DNA from: Penium margaritaceum
Lineage: Eukaryota > Streptophyta > Zygnematophyceae > Desmidiales > Peniaceae
Assembly: GCA_023375785.1 (NCBI GenBank)
Contig: SZWC01016250.1
Coordinates: 14,643 to 52,769, forward strand
DNA length: 38,127 nt
Direction of reading: 5' to 3'
Numbering within the stretch: position 1 is the stretch's first letter; the number at the start of each line of letters is the position of its first letter. The notes beneath the pieces are model-generated. The model was not told the DNA's origin, searched no databases, and worked only from the letters and a program-made list of their open reading frames with translations. Below are positions 21,190-32,444 of this stretch, in pieces. Made by a program: the position numbers and the translations under genes.

Positions 21190-22654
21190 CTGGCAACACC
21201 GGTCCCCGACCAGAAGACCTGGATCATCGACTCCAGGGCCACGCATCAAATGACGGCCTCTCGCGAGGCCTTTAGTATGCTTGGTCCTATTGGCGATGTA
21301 TGCGGTGTCCGGACGGGCTCCGGACACGTGTTACCTTTCCGCGACGTCGGCATCGTTCGCTTCCGCGGTCCTGCCGGTGATGTATTCTTGACCGATGTCC
21401 TCTTCGTCCTAGGTCTTGAGCTTAGCCTCCTGTCCATTCCTTGATTGCATGAGCATGGATGTTATGAACTCGCGTGGTGTTGGCACTGTGTTGATGCATC
21501 CATCCGGTCTTGTCGTTCTTTATGCCACTGCCCGTTGCAACCTGTGGCACGTCCCTCGTCTGTCCTCCTCTCCTTTCGTCCCCTGCCTGTCGTCCGTCAC
21601 AAGCCATGTGTTTGTCACCAGCACTCTCTCTCCGCAGCACACCTGCCTCTTGCACCACCACCTTTGCCACGTCCACTCCGTTGTCGTTGACAGGATGCTC
21701 CGCACCCAGCCGGCCAAGTGCCTTGACCCGGACACTTTCGCTTGGCTGTACCCCACGGAGTGCATTGATTGCGCTTAGGGCAAGATGCACCGGTCCACAT
21801 ACCCTCAGTCCTCCTCTCGTGCATCCGCCCCTCTAGACCTAGTCCTTTCTGATGTTATGGGCCCTCTCCTTACCGAGTCCGTCGGCAAGCATGTCCGTTA
21901 TGTCCTCACCCTCACCGACGACTACTCTCGCTACCGTTGGGTCTTCTGCATTTGGCAAAAAAACGATGTCGCTAGTGCCATTCAGGACTGGCTTCTTCTT
22001 GCGGAGCGCGAGTGTGGTCAATCTCTTCGCCGCTTTTGCTCCGATCGCGGTGGTGAGTTCATGGACAAAACCACGACTTTTCTCGCCTCCTACGGTGTCC
22101 AAAACGAGACATGAGAGCCCTACACTCCCACTTAGAACGGTGTCTCCGAGCGGTGGAGCCGTACTACGGCCGACGCAGTCCGCACCATGCGGGTTATGTC
22201 TGGTCTCTCCGATGGCTTCTACTTTGAAGCCATGGCCTACATGACGTGGGTCTGGAACCGGATTCCCCATGGATCCCTTCCCCGCCAGTCCACGCCGTAC
22301 GAGCACTGGTGCGGTCAGCGCGCTGACCTCCACCCGACTCGTGTCTTGGGCTGCGTGGTCATTGTGTGGTGGCCCGCCCCGCAACAGGGCGGCAAGCTTG
22401 CCCCCTGTGGATGTCCTTGTACCTTTCTCGGCGTCTCTCGTCAGTCCATGGCTTGGCACTTCTTGGATCCATCCCGACACTGCATCGCCGAGTCTCGCGA
22501 TGCCCTCTTCTTTGAGGAGCTATTTCCCCGCGATCTTATTTGCTCCGGCTCGTCCGTGTCCCTCCCATCGCGTGCGGGAGTGGTGAGTCCGTCCTCCGTC
22601 CTCCCGCTTCCGGGGGACACATCACTTAGTCCCTCTGAGCCGGTAGCCCCAGTC
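21190..22654 (+). pseudogene. Copia element 2: protease and integrase, decayed
   Basis: The protease active site should read DSGA; here it is DSRA (21229-21240), a G-to-A loss of the glycine. Protease frame 1 ends at 21444 and integrase continues in frame 2. Integrase parts seen: HHHLCH near 21655 and CIDCA near 21765 (HHCC zinc region), LVLSDVMGP with the first Asp (about 21840), FCSDRGGEF with the second Asp (about 22045) and NGVSERWSRT with the Glu (about 22136). The DDE acids remain. Stops: TAG at 21776 (before GKMHR) and 22133 (before NGVSE), TGA at 22112. The chain then runs into the hinge. Confidence 0.8.
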
Positions 22655-23050
22655 GCGTCCGCTGGCCCCTCCGCACTAGGAGCCCCAGTCGCGCCCGCTG
22701 GCCCCTCCGGGCCAGTAGCCCCCGTCGCGCCCGCTGGCCCCTCTTGGCCGGCAGCTCCAATCGCGCCCGCTGGCCCTTCCGTGTCCGCAACCCTAGTCGC
22801 GCCCGCTGGCCCCTCCAGGCCAGCAACTCTAGTCGCACCCGCTGGCCCCTGAGGGCTGGCAGCTCTAGTCGCGCCCGCTGGCCGCTCCGGGCCAGAAGCT
22901 CTGGTCGCGCCCGCTGGCCCCTCAGGGCCAGCAGCTCTTCCCGCGCCTACTGGCCCCTCCGGGCCGGCAGCCGCAGTCGCGCGCGCTGGCCCCTCCAAGC
23001 CAGCAGCCCCAGTCGCGCCCGCTGGCCCCTTCCGGCCAGTAGCTCGAGTC
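22655..23050 (+). repeat. 45-bp Pro/Ala/Gly hinge repeats in element 2 pol
   Basis: Nine or so GC-rich 45-bp units (core GCGCCCGCTGGCCCCTCC) in the integrase frame encode repeated VAPAGPS-type pentadecapeptides between integrase and RT. One unit carries a TGA at 22850. Elements 1 and 3 have Pro/Ser-rich hinges in the same place but without this periodicity. Confidence 0.85.
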
Positions 23051-23399
23051 ACGTTCGCTGTGCCAGGAGCCCCGTCCGCCTCCGTTAGCCCATCTGACTC
23101 GGTGCCATCTCCTGCCCTTACGCGCTACACGCGTGGTCTAGGCGGAAGCCTCCGACCCAAGCCGTCCGTTAGCGTGCAGACTGCAGCACCTCGCCCTTAT
23201 GGCGTCTCGGCCCCCTGTCGCTCCACGTGTCTCTTCCACTCCTACGGTCATGAGTGGAGACCCTAGCACCAAGGCCCTCGGCCTGACCACATCGGCTATC
23301 ATTGCAGACCTTCAACCGGGCTCCGCACTAAGTTACGCCATGCTCCATCACGAGCATCGACATGCCGTCATGGCTGCACTTCAAGCATCCCACCTAGAG

Positions 23400-24980
23400 C
23401 TCGAGATGCACACGCTCTTTCAGTGTGCTCCATGGCACGCCCAGAGGACCCAACCACCCTACACAAGGCTCGAGCCTCTCCTGAGGTTGCGCATCGGGAT
23501 GCTGCATGCGCGGACGAGCTCACTACTATCCAAAAGCACCACGTGTATGACCTCCTCGACCTCCCTCCAGGTCGGAAGGCCATCGGTGCCAAGTGGGTCT
23601 TCTGACGCAAATGGAAGCCGGACGGGTTCTTGGACAAGTACAAGGCCCGCCTCACAGCCAAGGGGTTTGCTCAGGTTCCCGGGGTTGATTACGACCAGAT
23701 CTTCTTCCTAGTTGATGGGTTCTCCACAAGTCGAGCGCACTTCAGCCAGGTTGCCCAGCATGGGTGGGAGCTGCATCAGATGGACGTGAGCAACGCTTTC
23801 CCCCATGGCTTGCTGAAGGGTGAGGAGCTCTACATGGTGCAGCCCTTAGGTTTCGACAATGGCACAAGGAGAGTTTGGCGGCTGCGGAAGGCCCTTTATG
23901 GCCTAAAGCAGTCACCTCGGTGCTGGAACCAGGAGATCAGCAGCACGCTCCTCCGCGGTGGCCTTCTGCACAGCACCGCTGATCCCGCACTATTTGTCAG
24001 CGCGCGAGGCCAGACCTTCACCAATGTTCTAGTCTATGTCGACGATCTCCACATTGCGTCGCCGGATATGGTTGCCATCCACCGAGTCAAGGACCTGTTG
24101 CACACCGCCTACCAGATGAAGGATCTCGGGTCTGCTCGAGTCCTTCTGGGCATGGAGCTCGAGCATGATCGCTCCCAGGGCATCCTGCATGTCCACCTGG
24201 CTGCCTATGTGCACACCCTGTCCACTCGCTTCGCCGAGGACCTACCCCTCGTGCTGAGCGCATCTTCACCCATGTCACCTGATGGCCTAGTGAAGCTCAA
24301 GAGTCCTTACCCAGCCATTGTGGGGGAGCCTGTTGACGTGACCACGTATCTGCAAGTCATCGGGTCACTGATGTTCCTGGCGACGCACCCAGACATCGCG
24401 TTCTGCGTCAACCTCCAGGCTCAGTTTTCTCAGGAGTCGCGGCACATTCACTTTGAGGCCGCGATTGGAGTACTACGATATGTCGTCTCTACTCCTCGAC
24501 GAGGTCTCATGTTCCGCTGCCAGCCGTCTGTTGTTGCGGTGGGTTACACCGACAGTGACTGGGCCGGCAGTCCGGACGGTGAGAGTCGAACACGACTCAA
24601 TGGCTGTGTCTTGGTGCAATGGCTTGCAGGGGTGCATTGCACGCAACACTACTATGGCTGAGTACGTGGCCCTTGGCTCAGGCACATGTGAGGGTGTGTG
24701 GTTGTGTCGTCTGTTGTCCGAGTTGCGTCAGTCCGTCACATCCATCACGTTGCATTATGACAATGAGAGTGCCATGGCCATCGCCGACAATGACGATGTG
24801 CATCACACATGCACAAACCACATCAACATTGAGTATCACTATGTGCATTCGTTGTTGCATGACGACAGCATCAGCATTGTCTGGGTTGAGACAGCACGGC
24901 AGCTAGCTAATTTCTTGACCAAGGCACTGAAGCACGACTCGTTCAACAAGGCTGTGAGTTCGGTCGGTGTGCGTCCGTGA
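23400..24980 (+). pseudogene. Copia element 2: reverse transcriptase-RNase H
   Basis: Frame 2 shows VYDLLDLPPGRKAIGAKWVF, a TGA at 23603, then KYKARLTAKGFAQVPGVDY, QMDVSNAFPHG, YGLKQSPRCWNQE, the catalytic YVDDLH (about 24035), MKDLGSARVLLGMEL and YTDSDWAGSPDGESRT (about 24546). A frameshift near 24600 moves RNase H to another frame, which continues AEYVALGSGTCEGVWLCRLL, LHYDNESAMAI and FLTKALKHDSF to a TGA at 24978. The catalytic YVDD is intact. Length and order match Copia pol. Only one stop and one frameshift separate it from an open frame. Confidence 0.9.
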
Positions 24981-25080
24981 GTTGCGCTCTTTGTCCCTGC
25001 CTGCGTCTGTGCATGCCCTGGGGAAGTCTGACTATTGACCATGTCTCTGCCCGCCCATGTGCACTACGCCTGTGAGTCAT

Positions 25081-25087
25081 GGGAGAG
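25081..25087 (+). promoter_or_regulatory. Polypurine tract, element 2
   Basis: GGGAGAG after TCAT, directly before the TGTTGG start of the 3' LTR; same form as in element 1. Confidence 0.8.
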
Positions 25088-25924
25088 TGTTGGTTTTTTG
25101 CGCATCCTCATTGTGCTGTATTGTGTCCTCCCGGCTTGTGTACATCAGCGTGCAGATGACTGACAGCGAGACTCGACGCTGCTGGAGTGTCGTCCGGTAC
25201 AGCCGACGCACGCTGAGGCCTACTCGCAGTTCGCTGGAACCTCCTCTCTCCGTCGATGTGCTCAGCTCCACCGGCAGGCTTCCTCGGCGGTCGGGCGGCA
25301 GGTGGTCACTGCCACCACATTTTCTGTCTGCATGCGTCAGGCGCTAAATCTGACTGTACCATTGATTCTGCAGTGTCATACTCTGCCTAGAATCCATGTC
25401 TCATGTTGTGTGGTACTATATGGCATCGTGGACCATCGTAGGCACTACCTGGGTTCGGACACCCATAACTCTTTGATGCTATTTTTGTAGCTATCTTTGA
25501 CCGCTTGACTGCGTTCGCAACGTTGATGTTATGGTATGTTCCAGTTTTCAGGCAATACTGACGACGCGCGGGTTTTGGGTTGTCGGACGTCTGGCAGGGC
25601 TCACCGAGAAAACACTGCCTGCCAAAAAATAGGTCTATGTTTTTTTTTTATTGGCTGGTTAGCTGAGTAACAAGCTCTACAGAGCTACAACTTGGATGGG
25701 TCTCCCATTGTTGCTCATTCTTCATTCTTAATCAGTCACTTTCAGTTTTTGGCTACTTTCTGGCGCTGACACTGGCGCGCGCGGTTCTGAGTAACAGACC
25801 CAGAGCTTCCAGACATGAACTCTAGAGAAGCAGATTGAGGGGACAGCAGACTTAAGCAACGAGCGTGGAAGCATGCATGCTGCATCAACAACGCTATTGC
25901 CCCAACCTGCTGCCGAGCTTTCCA
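25088..25924 (+). repeat. Copia element 2: 3' LTR
   Basis: 837 bp, TGTTGG to TTTCCA, paired with 17217-18068. Differences include many transitions, a few short indels and a T-run near 25640 in place of other sequence. The first bases after it (TTTGTTATGACA) return to the Harbinger-type unit. Confidence 0.85.
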
Positions 25925-25983
25925 TTTGTTATGACACTATGAAATGACAAACTTATAGATACCTTGGGGAAATTACCTACATT

Positions 25984-26699
25984 CTAATAGTACACCATGT
26001 CATCGTCATCCGCATTTTTGTCATGAGCATTGCTTCCCTCCTCAACTGCCCTGGCCATTCTAGAATCACCGGCTACATCCTCTTCCTCGGGCGTAGAAAT
26101 GTGTGACGCAACAACTTTCTCTTCGTCATTAGCAATATGCCCGCCATGTGCTCCCATGCCGTTGGACTCACCATTCCTAGGATCACGTCCTTGCAAACCT
26201 GAGGCCACCTCTGTGCGTAAGTTACCCGATGAATATACGTATAGTTCATGGAGTTTGTCGGTGGTGAGGCGGTCAACCAGCGCAGTTTGTTGTCAAGGTG
26301 TAGCCCGGGGTCCTTGTCCACTGTCTGCACCGCCATTTCCCATGGTGTCTTGGATCCATCATTGCGGATGATGCACTCAAGATTTGCCACACCCTTGAGA
26401 AGCTTCTTAGTTTTCTCCATCGCACGTTCCACATGTGCCTTGTGGTGCATGCGTTGTTTAAGCTTCGCATCATCGGAAGAAGGGTTGTTGTAGGTGTGTG
26501 TTCCATCTTCAACAAACACGTTGACTGTTTCGAGGGACACGTTGTTCGTCATAAGGACGTTGTCCCACACAGCCTTGTCAGGGAAGAAGAATGTTGTGGC
26601 AACGTCAAACCAGGGCATGGAGAGGCCTTGGAGTTTACCCTGCTTCAGGTTCACTTGCTTAATCTCCACCCACTTTGCTTAATCCAATTCAATCTGCCA
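25984..26699 (-). pseudogene. MYB/SANT-like protein, copy B, C-terminal part
   Basis: Counterpart of 7174-7859. One frame (from 26669) is open for 198 codons and passes the site where copy A has TGA, because copy B has TGG there (DNKLRW). A second frame (25984-26208) encodes the acidic tail ending DDDD, also conserved in copy A. It is separated from its N-terminal part by the shared TAA and an assembly gap. Confidence 0.6.
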
Positions 26700-26847
26700 N
26701 NNNNNNNNNNNNNNNNNNNNNNNNNNNNNNNNNNNNNNNNNNNNNNNNNNNNNNNNNNNNNNNNNNNNNNNNNNNNNNNNNNNNNNNNNNNNNNNNNNNN
26801 NNNNNNNNNNNNNNNNNNNNNNNNNNNNNNNNNNNNNNNNNNNNNNN
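26700..26847. other. Assembly gap (148 N)
   Basis: The 168 bp before the gap (26532-26699) recur almost exactly after it (26848-27015). In copy A this segment occurs once. The gap therefore probably joins overlapping contigs and the duplication is not real. Confidence 0.95.
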
Positions 26848-26994
26848 GAGGGACACATTGTTCGTCATAAGGACGTTGTCCCCCACAGCCTTGTCAGGGA
26901 AGAAGAATGTTGTGGCAACGTCAAACCAGGGCATGGAGAGGCCTTGGAGTTTACCCTGCTTCAGGTTCACTTGCTTAATCTCCACCCACTTTGC

Positions 26995-27833
26995 TTAATC
27001 CAATTCAATCTGCCATGTGGTGTGGTGGAACTGGACCCTACTACTACCAATGAGGTCATGAGCATGGCACCATATCTTGCCTATGACTTGAAGGCGGCTC
27101 TTAATCTGTTGCGAGATCAAAGGCTCAGCCAGTTTCCACTTGGTGGTGAGTCCCTTTGCAAGGTCTTCATGCATCTTGCCTTGCCAGCCACCTGTTTTAC
27201 AGTTTGCATCCGCAAAGGTAACTGCATCTTGCATCAGGTCCACGTCGCGTTGTTCCGTCCACCACCCCTTAGCAAGGTCGCCAAGAACTGTTGACTGTGA
27301 ACCGCCAGCACTAACCTCCACCATCCGTGGAGTCGCACGTGCAGTCACCGGTGGAGAGGAGGTGGCGTACGGCGCTGGTGATGATGGCGGGGCCGAGTGC
27401 CTCCATCTGCGCCATGGGTGATATGCGCCCGTCCAGGAGAGGTGTTGGTGGAAAAGGCACGTGCTCCCCACGCCTTAGAGCATGGCGACGGTCAAGACCA
27501 CCAAAGCATGGTCGTCCGTTGAAAGCGACGTGGACATCACGCGAGTCCTCTAGTACTTTGTCGCCTCGTAGAAGTCGTTCACCCTTGCGAAAGGCCGCAT
27601 TGCTGTCGCGCATGGACCAGCGGAAAGCACGACGGACCTCAACATATGAACGTGTATCATTTGTAGGGTCGCTTGCTACGACATTGAGGGTGGGCATGTT
27701 CACGATTGCGGGAGGCCCATGGATGGCGACAGAAGTCCCGTTGAGCGGAGCGGAGTCGTTGGATAGATCCATGGTGTGGGTGCGGTTGTAGCTTGGTAGA
27801 TGGTTGTAGGAGGACGGTAGTGGAGGGTGTGTG
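26995..27833 (-). pseudogene. MYB/SANT-like protein, copy B, N-terminal and MYB-like part
   Basis: Counterpart of 7869-8748. The MYB/SANT-like passage has GWWTEQRDVDLMQ, GWQGKMHEDLAKG, QQIKSRLQVIGKIW and HDLIGSS. The upstream frame (27311 onward) has MDLSND and FNGRPCFGG. The first codons of the apparent 184-codon ORF come from the LTR of element 3, which inserted at 27833. The same frame offset and TAA as copy A are present. Confidence 0.6.
27829..27833. other. Target-site duplication GTGTG, left
   Basis: Pairs with 35553-35557 across element 3; the unoccupied version is at 8703-8707. Confidence 0.9.
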
Positions 27834-28469
27834 TGAGAAAATGCGTGGAAGCTTCCTAGCAACACAGCCGCTGACTAGGCGTCAATGCCTGGTCAGACGG
27901 TGACGACAGTCACAGGTCGTTCACACAACGGCAAGGGTTTGGCTAGGAGACACAAGACAAAGTGTCAGAATGCTTCAATAGCATATGCAGAGAGAGATAA
28001 CAAATGACAGGTCCAAGGCATAAATACCTGCGGCGGCGCACGGTGGGTGTCGCACGCGGCAGTCCAAGAGTTGTCCTAAAACCGGCCCAAAACCACTGTT
28101 TTGGCCGCAACTCTGCGCACACATGTCAGAATGCTACGCCGTCTGAACCTAGACGTGTAGGATCAAAAGACGGACGTTATGACTGGTCACATGCATGCAT
28201 CCATCATGAGACGGTGGACATACAATGCAAAAACATGCAAATAGGGCTCATGGCCAGTCCCCTGAAAGACGCCTGCAAGCTGTAGAAAGGACAACAGAGA
28301 GTCTCGGCAGCATCTGGGGCTCTGGAACGGTAGTCGGCCAGCTCGCAGCCGGCAGTCCACCGCCAGTCCTCGCACCGGTGTCACCAGGGCCCGCCTCACA
28401 GATCTGCACGAGTATGGACACGACCGAGTGGTCACAGTAAACTATACACGAACGTCACAAATCACACCA
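27834..28469 (-). repeat. Copia element 3: 3' LTR
   Basis: 636 bp, TGG...TCA on the - strand. The partner is 34917-35552 with identical length and no gaps; about 42 mismatches counted by eye, roughly 93% identity, mostly transitions. Confidence 0.95.
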
Positions 28470-28478
28470 CTCCCCCAT
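28470..28478 (-). promoter_or_regulatory. Polypurine tract, element 3
   Basis: ATGGGGGAG on the - strand, directly before the TGG start of the 3' LTR. Confidence 0.85.
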
Positions 28479-28573
28479 GACCCGATGGTAGGCATGTCCA
28501 TACACATGCAGCACTGGTACAAACACAATAGTGAGTGATACAAACAGATGAGGCATAGACGCACATCCCACAC

Positions 28574-30346
28574 TCAACCACCCTCAGGCATGGGGCGAAG
28601 CCCAACAGAATGAATGGCCACCAGGAACTTTGAGCAAGCTAATGCCTTCGTCAAGAAATCAACACACTGCATGTAAGTGCCAACCCACATGACGGAGATC
28701 ACGCGTCGCTCCACCAGATCACGAACGAAGTGATGCTCAACCACAATGTGCTTTGTGCGAGCATGAAAGAGACCGGAGTTCTCCGCAATGGCGAGAGCAC
28801 TCTGGTTGTCGCAACGTAGTACAATGGCAGGTACTGACTGTCCAAGCTTAAGGAACAAGCGCTGCAGCCATACTGCCTCAGCAGCCCCTGCGCCCAAAGC
28901 AACGTACTCTGCCTCCGACGAACTACGTGCGATGCAACCCTCCTTCCCGCTTCGCAAAGACAGAGCGGTACCGCCAAGCAAAAACACGTAGCCAGTACGG
29001 CTGCGCCCATCTGGGCTCCAAGCCCAGTCACTGTCGGTGTAGCCGTGAAGGACCACCAAACACTGTCGACGAAAACAGAGTCCGAGGTACGGCGTGGAGA
29101 CCACGTACCGCACCACTTGCACAGTCGCATGAAGGGCTCTCGCACGTGGAGCCTGCGAGAACTGAGCAAGTAGGTTGACGGCGAACGCGATGTCAGGACG
29201 CATGGTAGTGGCAATGTACATCAGAGATCCGATGAGACGGAGGTACAAGGTCACGTCCATTGTCTCCCCCAGCTGTGTAGGGTCGTCCACTTTCAGGTCA
29301 ACCTTCCCATTGGGTGTAAGAGGTGTGGAAGCGGAGGGCACTGCACCAAGGAGATCGCTAAAGCGCTCCCCCACGACTCGTAGGTATCGGGCTTGATGCA
29401 ACAACAGTGTCCGACGTCTGCGATCTCGCACGATCTCCATACCTAGAAGCACCGATGCAGGACCGAGGTCCTTCATCCTGTAGGCAGTCTGCAGGATAGC
29501 CTTGGCCTCCTTCACGACATCAAGGGACGGAGACGTGATCAGAAGGTCATCGACATAGACCAGGATGGCGATGAACCGCTCAGGTGTCGGTAGGATGAAA
29601 AGAGAGGGGTCTGCCTCACTCTGTACGTTTCCTGCACGAGTGAAAGTGCCGGTGATCTCCCTATTCCAATACCGTGGAGACTGCTTGAGGCCGTACAAGG
29701 ACTTGCGCAAGCGCCAGACCTTGTCACTGTCCTCAAAGCCCGGTGGCTGAGCCACGTAAATCTCCTCATCCAGAGAGCCATGGAGGAACGCATTGTTCAC
29801 ATCCATCTGGTGTAGTTCCCAATCCTACTGAGCCACTATACCGAACAGAGCTCGAGCTGAGGTCATGCGGCCGACAGGGGCAAAGGTGTCAGTGTAATCG
29901 ACTCCCTCAATCTAAGAGTACCCCTTGACGACCAAGCGGGCCTTGTAACGTTCCAGTGAGCCATCCGGCTTTACCTTCTTGCGAAAGACCCACTTGACCT
30001 GAATAGCCTTCCTCCCAGGAGGAAGGTTGACAAGCTCGTACACCCTTTGCTCTCAGATAGCGCAAAGCTCATCCTCGCAGGCAGCACCCCAAGCGTCAGC
30101 ATCCTGTGATGAGGGAGCCTCCCTCAGTGTGCCCGGGTCGGACGCCATAGAGGGAGAACTCTGCGTGGCAAGTGCACATACCTCAGTGCTGGGCTTGACG
30201 ACCACGAGATCAGTTGCGACGTCATAGGCGATATGGAACTCGCGAGTGACGAGGTCGTGCCCTACGGGGCACGTTGGATGTACCTCTATGAGCTCAGTGC
30301 GGACACTCAGGCCTAGGGCCTTTGTGCCGGGGTTACCACTCGCCAT
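28574..30346 (-). pseudogene. Copia element 3: reverse transcriptase-RNase H
   Basis: From 30346 the frame gives MASGNPGTKALGL, then YELVNLPPGRKAIQVKWVF, and after TAG codons at 29912-29914 and 29825-29827 a 410-codon open stretch (29806 to 28574). That stretch has QQ-free MDVNNAFLHGSLDEEIY, YGLKQSPRYWNREI, catalytic YVDDLL, MKDLGPASVLLGMEI, PDIAFAVNLLAQFSQ, the RNase H motifs YTDSDWAWSPDGRSRTGYV and SSSEAEYVALGAG, RCDNQSALAIAEN, and DFLTKAL near its C-terminus. Another TAG-like break lies near 30052. It is the best preserved pol domain in the window; only the two or three stops prevent a full RT frame. Confidence 0.92.
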
Positions 30347-30350
30347 GCTG

Positions 30351-30830
30351 CTAGAGGAGCGCCTGGGTCCGGGGCCAGACGCTCGCTGAGCTCCGGAATC
30401 CAGTGGTAGAAGACAGCCGCGGGCTCATGGGAGTAACCTGAGGTCGAGGGACGCAACTCAGGCTCAGGGACAGGTGCGACCAGAGCTGGTGAGGGGAGGC
30501 AGCCGGAGACCCCGTGCGAGGAGATGCGTGTGTGGGGAGCACGTGGCTAGGTGTGACAGCTGGAGCCGGCAAGACTGGACCTAACAGTGAGATAGGAGTA
30601 CCAGCCGACGTAGGAACGGGAGTGGGCGAGGCTGGATCAGACGCAGATGCTGGTGTAGAAGGAGGCGTGGGAACGGAGGTACCTGTGGGGTGTGAAATAG
30701 ACTGTACAAGCGAGATCTCTGGACCAACAGCAATGATCGCCGGATCATCAAGGGCCGGAGACCAAGAGGGGGCTCGAGCGGACACATCAGCCTCATGAGA
30801 GGTGCTCGCTAGCGTGGAAGTCTCCCCCAT
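30351..30830 (-). pseudogene. Copia element 3: Pro/Ser/Thr-rich hinge
   Basis: Open for 159 codons, rich in Pro, Ser, Thr and Ala (for example TPPSTPASASDPASPTPVP). It is in the frame that follows a TAG at 30933 and precedes RT after a frame change near 30350. No domain; a flexible linker between integrase and RT. Confidence 0.7.
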
Positions 30831-32444
30831 CCGCCAAGAGCCCCCATAGGAAGGAATATGGGTGGCGGAGAATCCTGTGATCGAAGTCAGGTCACGGTAG
30901 GTGAGAGACTCGAAAGACAGCGCGTCGCGGGACTAAATGACGCGACGACGAGTAGGTTCCCAAAAGCGCCAGGCCTTCGACCGCGGGGAAATGCCTTTGA
31001 AGGCACATAAGCGACCCCGAGGTGAACCTTGGACCCCTGCTGGTCCTTGGTGTACCACACGGAGGCCAGGGAGCCCCAAACGCGAGCGAGACAAAGGTCA
31101 GCACGGTATCCAAACAAGAGCTTGTACGGTATAACATGGTCCGAAAGCGGACCGTGCGAGAGGCGGTTCCAGACCCAAGTCTTGTAGGCGAAACCCTCAA
31201 AGACAAAAGACTCCAGGAGACCGCACTCAGACCGCATGGCGCAAACCGCATCCTCCATGGTGCGGTTCCAGCGCTCAGATACACCGTTCTGCTGGGGGGT
31301 AGCAGGAGCGGAGACCTGGTGAAAAATCCCGTGCTCACCAAAGAAGGAGTCCATCTCGCCAAGGAACTCATCGCCTAGATCCGAGCGGAAGGTATGTAGT
31401 GTGTGGCGGGACTGACGCTCAGCCATCACTAGCCAGAGTCGAACCGCAAAGGCGGCGTCGCTCTTCTGACGTAGGCTATAGACCCACTGTATCCGGGTAA
31501 AGTCGTCAGTCAGAGTCAGAAACATACCGGCCCCGATCAGATAGGGACTCGACCAGAACAGGACTGAGAAGGTCTGAGTGCACTAACTCGAGAGGCCGAA
31601 GCGCTCGGGAACGAGAGTCAAGGTAGGTGCACCGGTGCATCTTCCCCTGAGCGCAAAAAAGACAGTCAATCTTGGGTGGCTTCTTGAAAGATGCCATGTC
31701 AAGAACGAGAGCGAGCTGTGTCCGAATGAGCTTCGACACAGTGTCGGAGCCCATGTGACACGGACGGCGATGAAGTAACCTCTCGTGTTTCGGAGATAGA
31801 ACACCAGTGACAAAGACACAACCGGAGGAAGAGGAAGAGCAAGGGGATGAGGGCCGAGCGATGCGATACAGATCATCTATGACTAAAGCACGCATGACGA
31901 CACTGTGGGTGTCAGTAGCAGTCACAGTCGCTGAGTCAGCGGTATGCTCCACAGAGAGACCCATCAAGGTGCAGGCACGCATAGAAAGCAAGCTAAGCTC
32001 AAGATCAGGCACAAACAACACGTCGGAAAGGTACAAGGGGCTAGACGGACCATCGAAGCATACAACCCCAACACCATGGACTGGCAAGGACAGACCAGAC
32101 CCTGTACGAACGGAACGGACAGGCGTGACAGGATCGAGAACAACAAAGTCAATACGACGGCACGTCATGTGATGGATGGCACCAGAATCGATGATCCAAG
32201 TGCCACCGGAGTCACGGCTGGTGGACGTCACTGTACAACAAGCGATGGAACACTCGGCATCAGAGGGACGCTGAGTCGTCAGTGGGGAGGAACGACGCAC
32301 AACACAAAGATGAGACTCATGAATCCACTCGGTGTAGTCAGGTCCATCATCATCACATGCTGACTGTGCTCCCCCACACGCGTCGTCACGAGCCACAAGA
32401 ACGGAGGAACAAACAGTCTGTGAACCACCCGACGATGACAACAC
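30831..32444 (-). pseudogene. Copia element 3: protease and integrase
   Basis: The protease motif WIIDSGAIHHMT is intact (about 32195-32160). Integrase follows: zinc-region residues ending CLFCAQGKMHRCTY (about 31670-31625), LVHSDLLSPVLVES with the first Asp, FRSDLGDEF with the second Asp (about 31390) and NGVSERWNRTM with the Glu (about 31280). A single extra T near 31520 moves integrase to another frame, and another indel near 31030 moves it back before WRFWEP (about 30965). A TAG stands at 30933. All key catalytic residues are present, so inactivation here is by frame damage only. Confidence 0.88.

Larger units (their letters stand above)
17217..25924 (+). mobile_element. Copia element 2, complete structure, coding parts decayed
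   Basis: An 8.7-kb Ty1/Copia retrotransposon: 5' LTR, tRNA-iMet primer site, long CAG/TAG leader, gag, protease, integrase, repeat-rich hinge, RT-RNase H, polypurine tract and 3' LTR. It interrupts copy B of the Harbinger-type unit, whose two sides rejoin in copy A at about 7110-7170. No exact target duplication was found. The LTRs look roughly 85 to 88% identical by eye, so the insertion is older than element 3. Confidence 0.9.

Noticed and set aside
21839..22480. Long - strand ORF (213 codons) and similar ones at 22441-23052
   Set aside because: Antisense shadows of Copia element 2 integrase and its GC-rich hinge repeats; collagen-like composition arises from the 45-bp repeats.
17212..25929. 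5-bp target duplication of element 2 (ATTGT versus TTTGT if the LTR is shifted by three bases)
   Set aside because: One mismatch, and it requires LTR ends that disagree with the polypurine tract position; left unassigned.
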